A model generated the notes under the pieces. That model was not told where the DNA came from, made no database searches, and saw only the letters and a list, made by a program, of their open reading frames with translations. Below, piece by piece: positions 7,310 through 13,742 of a stretch of DNA of 18,109 nucleotides (the stretch's first letter is position 1; every line of letters starts with the position of its first letter). A program made the position numbers and the translations under genes. Source of the DNA: Methanomicrobiales archaeon (lineage in GTDB: Archaea; Halobacteriota; Methanomicrobia; Methanomicrobiales; Methanospirillaceae); the NCBI GenBank assembly GCA_012798365.1, contig JAAZNH010000281.1, positions 1-18,109 on the forward strand, read 5' to 3'.

Positions 7310-7600
7310 CGGCTGGCCGGCGGGGTTCTCGAAGCGTGGACGTTTTACCCAAAGGAAGAAACGGTTTCGTATTCCCGGATGAACAGGCGTGTTGCTGTCA
7401 GGGATGGCTGGTTACTCCGTTACGACACGAACCGGGGAGTCAGTTTCAGGGAACGATACAAAGATGGAGAACAGGTTGGATCCTGTTACCCGGCCACATC
7501 CAAGGACGGCCCGTTGCACTTTGAATGCACCGGTGAGACGAACTAATCCATCACGTTTTTGTCAGGAAAATCCCGGTATGCCGGTACGTTCCGGCCGGGA
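7310..7600 (+). pseudogene. decayed duplicate of the 3' end of the peptidase gene
   Basis: From about 7310 the plus strand encodes GGVLEAWTFYPKEET, VAVRDGWLLRYD, ERYKDGEQVGSCYPATS and HFECTGETN, ending in TAA at 7544-7546. This parallels the last ~75 residues of the peptidase protein (GGVLEEWTFYTKEET ... HFECTGDTA) with roughly two thirds identity and one extra codon. Similarity continues past the stop codon for ~55 bases (TCCATC, T-run, GGTATGCCGGTACGT, CCGGCCGGG), so DNA including the terminator region was duplicated. The frame can be extended back to ATG 7262, but those residues match nothing in the parent. There is no signal peptide and no peptidase core. A remnant is more likely than a functional 94-residue protein. 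Confidence 0.75.
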
Positions 7601-7649
7601 AGCGGAGGGGCAGGGGGGATGATGCGGGTAGTGTGGACGGGTTTTGGCC

Positions 7650-8561
7650 TCATCCCTGGATATTCTGTTTCTCAATATGCCCGGCCACCTGTTCATCGGT
7701 AAGAACCGGATCAAATACGGTTCCATTGATGGTGCCGGCCCTGTAGCACCCCGTGATTCCCTCCACCAGGGTGAAGAAATCCGCATTCTCCTCTACCAGG
7801 CGGTTGAATTGTTTCTCGTCCAGGGGTTTTTCCCGGGCAGGCATGACGATCCTGCTTTTCTCCGGCTTTTTCAGGTCAAGGCAGATAACCCCGATACCTT
7901 TCTCTTCCTGCAGCCGGAGCAGATTTGTTAGTAGTTCCGGATCATCATCCATCGTTCCCACGACAAGGTATCCCTCATGTGCCCATGAGGAATCATTACA
8001 GGCCTGATCATAGGGTGTAAGATCATATGCGTGCAGTGCCAGCTTGAGTTCAAAGGCGAAGAACTTCACCGGAAGATCGGCCGGCCTGGACGGCTCGCTG
8101 TTCAGAACGGAACCCGGTGTAAACCTGACTCCGACGATATCCGGGTGCAACCAACGGTTGGTACCTTTCTTCTCCTGCACCCACGACCTCCGGGCAGACT
8201 GGTCGATGGTCTTTGCATATGCCTGGAAATGTTCATGGTCGTGGATGAAACGGACGAGAAGCGGGTGCAGGTCTTTTTCCTGGTGGGGACTTGCCAACGG
8301 AGGAAACGCACCCGCATTTTCTTTTTCTTTCAGGTAATACCGGAGTTTTCTCCGGTCCACTTCGTAAAAAACCGATTTCGGATTGAAATGAACATCATGC
8401 ACGATCTGTTTCATGATCGATTGCGCAGGTTTTCCCCCCGGAAGAGAGACCTGGTTATCCAGGCCCATGGCTTGTGCCCTCTCCCAGATCTGTTGCGGTG
8501 TCAGCGGCTCCCGGACAGAGTCTGCAGCAAGCACAGTCCTGCATAGCTCAAGTAATTTCAT
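7650..8561 (-). CDS. HARE-HTH / PD-(D/E)XK protein (HrgA-like, COG2958 type)
   Basis: 303 codons. Residues 1-78 fit the HARE-HTH winged helix (LTPQQIWERA, SIMKQIVHDV, FYEVDRRKLRYYLKE), a DNA-binding domain named for HB1, ASXL and restriction endonucleases. The C-terminal part has HPDIVGVRF (Asp141) and, 30 residues on, FAFELKLAL (Glu171-x-Lys173), the arrangement of a PD-(D/E)XK nuclease core. This combination is that of HrgA-like proteins, found next to or in place of restriction enzymes. Nuclease activity is inferred from motifs; no methyltransferase is nearby. The gene is transcribed divergently from the AAA_14 ATPase, sharing a 142-bp promoter region. Confidence 0.75.
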   Translation of the reverse strand: MKLLELCRTVLAADSVREPLTPQQIWERAQAMGLDNQVSLPGGKPAQSIMKQIVHDVHFNPKSVFYEVDRRKLRYYLKEKENAGAFPPLASPHQEKDLHPLLVRFIHDHEHFQAYAKTIDQSARRSWVQEKKGTNRWLHPDIVGVRFTPGSVLNSEPSRPADLPVKFFAFELKLALHAYDLTPYDQACNDSSWAHEGYLVVGTMDDDPELLTNLLRLQEEKGIGVICLDLKKPEKSRIVMPAREKPLDEKQFNRLVEENADFFTLVEGITGCYRAGTINGTVFDPVLTDEQVAGHIEKQNIQG

Positions 8562-8652
8562 CCTGTTTCTCTTGGGTGTGAATGAAAAAGGAGTTATGCT
8601 GAGATGGAGGGCTCTTGTTGGCGGAACCGGCGAACACTGTTCCCGTAAATTT

Positions 8653-8700
8653 TATACATTACTAATGTAAATAATCATTCTAAAGTATACATTGGTAATA
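8653..8700. promoter_or_regulatory. operator-like repeats in the divergent HrgA/ATPase promoter
   Basis: TACATTA-C-TAATGTA at 8655-8669 is a perfect 7-bp inverted repeat with a one-base spacer. The octamer TATACATT of its left side recurs at 8686-8693, 33 bases away (about three helical turns), followed by GGTAATA. The second copy lies immediately before the ATPase ATG at 8704. The pattern suggests a dimeric regulator binding two sites. The HARE-HTH protein encoded on one side is a candidate (inference). Confidence 0.45.
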
Positions 8701-8703
8701 TAA

Positions 8704-9957
8704 ATGATATCCCCTATCCAGATCGAAGAACTGGTGCTCTCCCAGAAAGAACAGTTCCTCTCCCGGGACCCGGGCATCCCGCGGGAGATCGCACTTGAGA
8801 GGGTGACAAAGACCAGTGCCATCGTTGTGATCACCGGCATCCGGCGCTCGGGCAAATCCACTCTCATGCGCCAGATTGCAGGGGCCTTCAGCGATTTTCT
8901 GTATATCAACTTTGATGACGACCGGTTCATGGACTTCGGGCTTGCGGACTTCCCGGCCCTGATGCTTGTCTTTGAGAAGATTTCACCAGGGGTAAAAACG
9001 CTCTTTGTTGACGAGATCCAGAACATTGAAGGATGGGAGCGCTTCATCCGCCGGATCCATGATGAGGGCTACAAGGTTTTCCTGACCGGTTCCAACGCAA
9101 ACCTCCTCTCGTCCGAGCTCGGTACACGGCTTACCGGACGGTACACAACCATCACGCTCTATCCGTTCTCGTTCCGTGAAGTCCTCAGGTTCCGGTCAGT
9201 CGACTTCACCCGGATCACGGCGAAGAAGAAAGCCGCGATCCTTGCAGAATTTGACCGCTACCTGACGTGCGGGGGCTTTGCGGACTTTTTGAAATTTGAG
9301 GATCCGGATTACCTCAAGCGGATCTATGACGATATCCTGTTCCGGGATATCATCAGCCGGGCTGGCATCCGTGAGGTGAGGGGCTTCCGGCAGCTGGCCC
9401 ATTACCTGATCACCAACACGGCAAACCCGGCAACGTACAATGCCCTCAAAAACACCCTCGGGTTCAAAAGCGTCATGTCGGTGCGGGACTATGTCGGCTT
9501 CCTTCTTGAGGCCTATCTCCTCTTCGAGATCTTCCGGTACGATCCTTCGCTGAAGAAACAGTACGTGAGCGAGAAGAAACTCTACTGCATCGACACCGGC
9601 CTGCGCAACGCGGTTGCTTTCCGGTTCTCGGATGACAAGGGCCGGCTTTTAGAAAACCTCGTGCTGATCGAGCTGCTGCGAAGGGGAAGAACGGTGTTTT
9701 TTTACAAAAAGAGTGGCGAATGCGATTTTGTGACCGAAGAAAGGGGAAGGATCACTGCGGCATACCAGGTCTGCTATGATCTTACGCGGGAGAACCGGGA
9801 GCGGGAACTGAACGGGATTATGAGTGCCATGAAGACGCACGGGCTCTCCTCCGGCAGTATTCTGACGTACAACCAGGAGGAGCGTATTGAGACGGAGGGG
9901 ATGTCTGTCAGGGTGGTGCCGGCATGGAAGTGGCTCATCAGCGATACGGATGCGTGA
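8704..9957 (+). CDS. AAA_14/DUF4143 ATPase (COG1373)
   Basis: 417 codons. Walker A is GIRRSGKST (45-53), Walker B LFVDEIQNI (100-108) and the sensor-like LTGSNANLL at ~127-135. This order and the DEIQ motif are typical of AAA_14. The C-terminal half (LEAYLLFEIFRYD, KLYCIDTGLRNAV, LLENLVLIELLRRG, ECDFV) is DUF4143, which has a PD-(D/E)XK-like fold in which ECDF supplies acidic residues. Length is normal and the gene looks intact. These proteins are very frequent in archaeal genomes, often several copies per genome, and their cellular task is not established; DNA-related functions are assumed. It is divergent from the HARE-HTH gene. Confidence 0.92.
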   Translation: MISPIQIEELVLSQKEQFLSRDPGIPREIALERVTKTSAIVVITGIRRSGKSTLMRQIAGAFSDFLYINFDDDRFMDFGLADFPALMLVFEKISPGVKTLFVDEIQNIEGWERFIRRIHDEGYKVFLTGSNANLLSSELGTRLTGRYTTITLYPFSFREVLRFRSVDFTRITAKKKAAILAEFDRYLTCGGFADFLKFEDPDYLKRIYDDILFRDIISRAGIREVRGFRQLAHYLITNTANPATYNALKNTLGFKSVMSVRDYVGFLLEAYLLFEIFRYDPSLKKQYVSEKKLYCIDTGLRNAVAFRFSDDKGRLLENLVLIELLRRGRTVFFYKKSGECDFVTEERGRITAAYQVCYDLTRENRERELNGIMSAMKTHGLSSGSILTYNQEERIETEGMSVRVVPAWKWLISDTDA

Positions 9958-10296
9958 CCGGGCAGGTGCCTGCCGATAGTAGTGATCATGTCGGGATTAT
10001 GATAGTTTTTCTGAAGGTATTACCATCTGCGGCAGTTGTCAGGTATTCCTTGACTATTGCTCCTTTTGCGAGCTCCTTCTCTGTCGCATGCAACCCGGTT
10101 ATGAAAGAGTCCGTAAGAAAAGGTTCCGCCCCGACGAACTTTTACAAGATGCAACCATTCGGAAATTTCGACTGCTTCTGGTGCCAGAACGGGAAGCCGG
10201 ATGAATGCCGCGTTCCTTTTGTAGTGTTATGAGGCCCTGCTCTTCATGCACATTCATTACTCCGCGTGCACTAGTGAGAACAGAATGAGGCCGATC
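9958..10296. other. ~340-bp stretch without a supported gene
   Basis: A GGCAGG-TG-CCTGCC inverted repeat at 9961-9974 follows the ATPase stop codon, with a T5 at 10006-10010, which may together end that transcript. Both strands have short open frames. The minus strand encodes a protein-like segment (GAEPFLTDSFITGLHATEK ... RKTIIIPT) that ends at a stop near 9988 and has a TAA ahead of it, without a start codon. It could be the tail of a decayed gene, but I recognise no family. A 102-codon plus-strand frame (9924-10232) overlaps the ATPase gene and is not supported. Confidence 0.35.
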
Positions 10297-10887
10297 CTAT
10301 GCTGCGAGACTGGCCCGGGTTCTTTTTTCCTTACTCCCCTTCCCGGGCTTCTTCTTTGGATGCATCGCCACGGGTTTCTCTGCGACCAGATGGGCAAAAA
10401 CCCTGTCTGCTTCCGCATATTCCTCAAGAGTAACTGGTTCGGACCTGACAACCCTGTAATCGGCCGGATGTGACTGCCAGCGGGAATAATCCCGGTTCTT
10501 TTTATAATCGTGTATCCCGCTCCGTCCTCCTTTTTCATGGCGTGGTGTTTTTTCATCGTGGGGCGGCAGCACAACTTCATACAGGTTCATGAGTAATTTC
10601 TCACCCATCTTCGTTGTCGTGTAGTAATTCTTGTTCGTGTCACCGGCATCAACGAGCTGCTTTACCTTTCGGTCAACAAGGCCGCTTGCTACGAGGGATT
10701 TGAGAATATCAGTCAGGGTTTTCGGGTTTGCCTTGAACTCCTTTTTGAGCTGATTGAAGTATTTATCCCCGTCAACTGTGAGAGCGATATAGACTGCCCA
10801 CTTGGGGGGTGTATCAAGTTCCATGATCGCTTCGCGGATCTCAACAGGAACCTGGTCCAGGTACTGCTGCATCGCATGTTCGTCCAT
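10297..10887 (-). CDS. winged-helix transcriptional regulator
   Basis: 196 codons from ATG 10887; an alternative ATG at 10872 would remove five residues. Residues ~24-100 form an archaeal winged helix resembling HxlR/ArsR types: WAVYIALTVDGDKYFNQL, then FKANPKTLTDILKSLVASGLV (recognition helix) and a wing with KNYYTTTKMGEKLL. The C-terminal ~80 residues are charged and rich in Lys/Arg (ending KKKPGKGSKEKRTRASLAA), without a recognisable ligand domain. The gene lies opposite the Panacea/MazF locus. The inverted repeats at 10887-10924 sit over its own promoter and start codon, so negative autoregulation, possibly with control of the divergent locus, is likely (inference). Confidence 0.75.
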   Translation of the reverse strand: MDEHAMQQYLDQVPVEIREAIMELDTPPKWAVYIALTVDGDKYFNQLKKEFKANPKTLTDILKSLVASGLVDRKVKQLVDAGDTNKNYYTTTKMGEKLLMNLYEVVLPPHDEKTPRHEKGGRSGIHDYKKNRDYSRWQSHPADYRVVRSEPVTLEEYAEADRVFAHLVAEKPVAMHPKKKPGKGSKEKRTRASLAA

Positions 10888-10924
10888 AGTTACGACTTCT
10901 TAACTAGTTACCATTTAGTAACTA
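10887..10924 (-). promoter_or_regulatory. TAGTTAC inverted-repeat operator of the winged-helix regulator
   Basis: TAGTTAC occurs at 10887-10893 (touching the start codon) and 10905-10911, and its complement GTAACTA at 10918-10924. The latter two form a perfect 7-bp inverted repeat with a six-base spacer. TAACTAGTTA at 10901-10910 is itself a perfect palindrome. The TA-rich cluster occupies the place of the promoter of the minus-strand regulator gene, so binding would block its transcription. Confidence 0.5.
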
Positions 10925-10973
10925 TTAATCTTTTTCATCGTCACTTTCACACCCCCCATGCTCCTGTATTGAT

Positions 10974-10987
10974 GCTTTTATACTATA
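10974..10987 (+). promoter_or_regulatory. TATA box of the Panacea operon
   Basis: GCTTTTATACTATA lies ~40-45 bases before the ATG at 11024, giving a predicted leader of about 15-20 bases. It is separate from the regulator's operator cluster by ~50 bases, so the two promoters are back to back. Confidence 0.4.
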
Positions 10988-11023
10988 GAACCAAGAAATA
11001 TACAACTACAAATCCGGTGCACC

Positions 11024-11653
11024 ATGAAGACAGAAAAACAGGTCAATTCACTTCTCTACGCTATTGAGAAGTTCCCTGATATTGGAAGGGTCAAATTGAT
11101 GAAGTTCGTGTTTTTTGTCGATCTTGTCATGCACTACCGGCGGAATGAAACATTACTTGAAGATGAATACATCCGTATGCCGTTCGGTCCGGTCCCGGCG
11201 ATTGCTTTCACCCTGACAGCTCAGACCAATGAATTTTTTGCCGTCTCAAAAACAATGATCGGGTACGAAAAAATCCAGTATGTTTTCAAACCATTGCAAT
11301 CTGCAGATATGAGCCTGTTCACGCAGGAAGAGACCGGCGTTTTAGATGGCGTTCTTGACATTCTCCGGAAAAATACTGCTGTCGCTGTTAGTACCCTGAC
11401 ACACCGGTTCGATCTGTGGAAACGTGTTGCAAACGGGTACAGGATCCCCCTGGATCTCTTCAAGCTAAAAGAAAACGAACTGACAGGACATGATCGGGAG
11501 ATCCTGGTAATGAACGATAACGTGTGTGATCCCGGCCTGGAACCAGTACCCTGTGGTGTCCGGGAAATGCCGGTTACGGCACTCATGAGTGAACGATCCC
11601 TTGCAAAGGACTGGCTCAAGCCCGAGGAGGACAAAGCTTGGGATTACCTGTAA
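11024..11653 (+). CDS. Panacea-domain (SocA-like) antitoxin with a C-terminal neutralising-type tail
   Basis: 209 codons. The first ~150 residues fit the Panacea domain (formerly DUF4065): RVKLMKFVFFVDLVMHY (22-38) and DEYIRMPFGPVPAIA (47-61) are its hallmark segments. Panacea proteins are antitoxins found with many unrelated toxins. Residues 183-209 (PVTALMSERSLAKDWL then KPEEDKAWDYL) resemble the conserved C-terminal tail of short antitoxins of archaeal PemK/MazF pairs, usually SLA.DWL.PEED.AW.DL. So the Panacea domain seems joined to the toxin-specific tail of a different antitoxin type. The TAA stop at 11651-11653 is followed in the same frame by MazF-coding sequence. Start choice: the only ATG with a proper TATA spacing. 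Confidence 0.82.
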   Translation: MKTEKQVNSLLYAIEKFPDIGRVKLMKFVFFVDLVMHYRRNETLLEDEYIRMPFGPVPAIAFTLTAQTNEFFAVSKTMIGYEKIQYVFKPLQSADMSLFTQEETGVLDGVLDILRKNTAVAVSTLTHRFDLWKRVANGYRIPLDLFKLKENELTGHDREILVMNDNVCDPGLEPVPCGVREMPVTALMSERSLAKDWLKPEEDKAWDYL

Positions 11654-11968
11654 AGGGGTGATGTTGTTGTTGTCCCCTTTCCCTTCTCAAACCTGTCCGA
11701 TACAAAACGGCGGCCGGCAGTAGTTTTATCCTCGCCGATGAGGGATGATGTCATCCTCTGCCAGGTTACGAGCCGGAACAACAGCGATTCTTTTGCAGTT
11801 CCGGTTTCTCCAGACGATTTCGTCACAGGATCCATCCGTGATCCGAGCCTTGTCCGCCCGAATAAACTGTTTACTTTTGATACCAGCCTGGTCCTGTATA
11901 CCCTGGGCCATCTCCACCCGGAGAAAATTGAAGCGATTACAGCAATGGCTGTCAGGGCATTGCAATGA
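11654..11968 (+). pseudogene. MazF/PemK-type toxin without an in-frame start (frameshifted or silenced)
   Basis: The frame right after the Panacea stop codon encodes a complete MazF/PemK-like core: RGDVVVVPFPFSNL, then DTKRRPAVVLSS, DVILCQVTS and a C-terminal helix HPEKIEAITAMAVRALQ (104 codons, TGA at 11966-11968). RGDVV and the RRPAVV arginine are the start of the fold and part of the RNA-cleaving site. No ATG, GTG or TTG exists in this frame before ATG 11738, which would delete both. The TTG at 11638 leads in another frame through GLPVKG to a TGA at 11659; two extra bases at ~11655 would give GLPVK-RGDVVVV, a normal toxin start overlapping the antitoxin. A 2-base deletion is therefore the simplest explanation. 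Stop-codon readthrough, a rare start codon or a sequence error remain possible. Confidence 0.72.
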
Positions 11969-12126
11969 CTCTTCGCCCCCGGAAAAGCAGGACATTCCCG
12001 GTGTTCAATGTAAGCACCGGGCGCTGGGTAAAATATGATTGGGAAGCCGGCCGAATCGTAGGCTGCAAAAAGAGCGAGGGGCCCTACGCGAACGTTCCTC
12101 AATATCACCGGCGTACCCGCAGCTGA
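11965..12126 (+). CDS. small basic protein translationally coupled to the MazF-type frame
   Basis: 53 codons, ATG 11965 to TGA 12124-12126. Its ATG overlaps the toxin stop codon as ATGA, the same coupling seen in the RelBE pair. The product begins MTLRPRKSRTFPVFNVSTGR, continues WVKYDWEAGRIVGCKKSEG and ends basic (YHRRTRS). It is rich in Arg/Lys and aromatic residues, with a compact beta-like pattern and no TM segment. I do not recognise the family. The codon composition and the clean overlap argue for a real gene. If the upstream toxin frame is not translated, expression would need its own initiation. Confidence 0.6.
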   Translation: MTLRPRKSRTFPVFNVSTGRWVKYDWEAGRIVGCKKSEGPYANVPQYHRRTRS

Positions 12127-12142
12127 TCAGCGCGAGCTGTTA

Positions 12143-12373
12143 TCAGATGCCGGAATTGTATTGCCGTCTGAGTTCTGATAGCGACCACTGGTTCTCCCGC
12201 GATTCTATCTCGTAAAAACTTCGTTCGTCCCGGTTTTCAATATTCATGAGAAAGACATAATGCGACCAGCTGAGGACGAACCCCAATCTGAATTCGGCAG
12301 AGTCTGTCTGCCCAATTGGTGCTTCACCAGGAGATGACGTTAAAAATCCGGCAGGTCCGGATACCGGCAGCAT
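12143..12373 (-). pseudogene. DUF1016 (YhcG-type) N-terminal domain fragment
   Basis: The minus-strand frame contains FRLGFVLSWSHYVFLMNIE, DERSFYEIESRENQWSLSEL and RRQYNSG, which match the central part of the DUF1016 N-terminal domain. Family members continue with LYERLALS; here the next codons are I, TGA, TAA, then QLALIS, so two stop codons interrupt recognisable homology. Residues 1-24 of the frame do not match, and neither the start of the domain nor the C-terminal PD-(D/E)XK nuclease domain is present. Only ~55 of ~340 residues survive. DUF1016 genes often accompany type I restriction, Fic or RhuM genes, so this fits the island's content. Confidence 0.75.
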
Positions 12374-12434
12374 GGATTTCGCATATCGTTTCTGCGGAAT
12401 TCATGGATTTCTTTCGGATCCCGGTTTTTTCCTG

Positions 12435-13541
12435 TTAATATTGATTTTTCCGGCATTCTTTCGCGTTCTTATGCTTTCCTGACTGGCCCCGGCAGTTACG
12501 CATCTGAAGATCTTCATCCGGGGCATCGATTTGCCGGAGCATCCGGTCAAAGTCGCTCTCGAAACACCGATCCTGCACCGCCCGGTACTGCTCGAATTCG
12601 CTTTCGGCAAAGGTTTTTGCGGCATCTGAAGTTACCTTGCCCCCGCCATCCAGTATTTTCCGGTCATCGAAAGAGAGAAACTGGTCGAGGCGGCGTGCCC
12701 AGTCCTCCATGGTCATCGGGATCCGCCGTTTCGCCCGTTCTTCAGCAAGGTCGAGCCAGGCATTGACAATCCGGCCGAGTGAGTCCAGTTCATCGGAGGT
12801 CAGGTAATTCTTGGCAACTGTGACATCGGTCTTTACGATCTTCCCGTCCGGGCTCCGCTCCCATGTGGTGAGGCCCATATGGTCTTTTCTGCTGTCGGCC
12901 CGCTCCATGATGAGTTCAGCAGCAGTGTGGCCGTGGATGGCAAAGTGTAGTTTATTCTGTACCTTAGCAAAGAACTCCTGCGTTGTCGGGGCATCACGGT
13001 TGTAATCAATGCTGGTGGCATAGATATCGGTGATCTTCTGGTAGAACCGGCGTTCACTCAGCCGGATCTCCCGGATCTCTGCAAGCAGCCGCTCGAAATA
13101 ATCCTCGCCAAGGAACGTGCCGTTCTCCATCCGGGCCCGGTCCAGGACATAGCCCTTTATGGCGAACTCCCGTAACACCTGCGTTGCCCATTGCCGGAAC
13201 TGGGTTGCACGTTTTGAGTTGACCCGGTACCCGACCGAGATGATGGCATCGAGACTGTAATAATCAAGGTTACGGGCAACATCCCGGCTACCTTCAACCT
13301 GAACTGTTCGGAATTTCCGAATGGTTGCTTCGCGGGCAAGTTCCCCGGTGTCGTATATGTTTTTTAAATGCTCATTGACAGTCGGGGCGCTCACGTCGAA
13401 GAGGGTGGCTATCATCTTCTGGCTCAGCCAGATGGTTTCTTCCTCGTACCTTACCTCGATGCTCCCTTCACCGGAAGCAGCAGTGAAGATCAGGAACTCA
13501 GTGGTGCTGTTCCGGATCAGCTTCCTTTCCTTACCTCTCAT
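12435..13541 (-). CDS. rhuM: RhuM family protein (COG3943)
   Basis: 368 codons. The N-terminal part has GSIEVRYEEETIWLSQKMI and ATLFDVSAPTVNEHLKNIY, a helix-turn-helix-like region, then NLDYYSLDAIISVGYRVNSKR and QFRQWATQVLREFAIKGYVL, the signature segments of RhuM. The rest (FYQKITDIYATSIDYN, LHFAIHGHTAAELI, DVTVAKNYLTSDEL) is also typical. Full length for the family, apparently intact; the last ~25 residues (NCRGQSGKHKNAKECRKNQY) are basic and not conserved. The family was named for a Salmonella pathogenicity-island gene and occurs in defence and mobile contexts; its biochemical role is not settled. Its ATG overlaps the stop of a 45-codon upstream ORF (ATGA, 13538-13541), and a GGGAGGAAA Shine-Dalgarno-like sequence lies just before it. 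Confidence 0.9.
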   Translation of the reverse strand: MRGKERKLIRNSTTEFLIFTAASGEGSIEVRYEEETIWLSQKMIATLFDVSAPTVNEHLKNIYDTGELAREATIRKFRTVQVEGSRDVARNLDYYSLDAIISVGYRVNSKRATQFRQWATQVLREFAIKGYVLDRARMENGTFLGEDYFERLLAEIREIRLSERRFYQKITDIYATSIDYNRDAPTTQEFFAKVQNKLHFAIHGHTAAELIMERADSRKDHMGLTTWERSPDGKIVKTDVTVAKNYLTSDELDSLGRIVNAWLDLAEERAKRRIPMTMEDWARRLDQFLSFDDRKILDGGGKVTSDAAKTFAESEFEQYRAVQDRCFESDFDRMLRQIDAPDEDLQMRNCRGQSGKHKNAKECRKNQY

Positions 13542-13675
13542 GCGTTTCCTCCCGCTGCCCCGCGGGATCCAGAAGCCCCGGCCCGGCCGGTACCCGTATG
13601 CAGTTCCATGCCCTTCTCATGACGAGTACAATTCCTGAAATGGTCAGAGTGGCGCTGCACAAGGTCATGCTTCAT
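13538..13675 (-). CDS. 45-residue ORF coupled to rhuM
   Basis: ATG at 13673-13675, TGA at 13538-13540 overlapping the rhuM ATG by four bases. The product starts MKHDLVQRHSDHFRNCTRHE and ends in a Gly/Ala/Arg-rich segment. The first half is His/Arg-rich and looks protein-like; the second half may only reflect GC-rich sequence. A palindromic TATA element (13710-13721) stands ~35-46 bases ahead of this ATG and not of rhuM, so the transcript carries this ORF as its first cistron. It may be a small coupled partner or a leader ORF setting rhuM translation. Family not recognised. Confidence 0.45.
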   Translation of the reverse strand: MKHDLVQRHSDHFRNCTRHEKGMELHTGTGRAGASGSRGAAGGNA

Positions 13676-13709
13676 AATCGATTCCGTGTACTCTTTATCC
13701 GGGCTGATG

Positions 13710-13721
13710 ACCTTATAAGGT
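13710..13721 (-). promoter_or_regulatory. palindromic TATA element of the rhuM transcript
   Basis: ACCTTATAAGGT is a perfect 12-base palindrome containing a TATA core. Archaeal spacing predicts a minus-strand start near 13690, ~15 bases before the 45-codon ORF. The symmetry means it could also work toward the plus strand or bind a repressor. Confidence 0.45.
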
Positions 13722-13742
13722 ACCCGTAGTGCGGCGTGAAAC

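Noticed and set aside
7262..7546. 94-codon frame read as an independent small gene
   Set aside because: Only residues matching the peptidase tail are protein-like; the preceding ~17 codons match nothing and the similarity runs past the stop codon, so a duplication remnant explains it better.
9924..10232. 102-codon plus-strand frame after the ATPase
   Set aside because: It overlaps the end of the ATPase gene out of frame and encodes no recognisable product.
11661..11728. ATG 11661 as the MazF-type toxin start
   Set aside because: It reads in a different frame and stops after about 21 codons, so it cannot produce the toxin.
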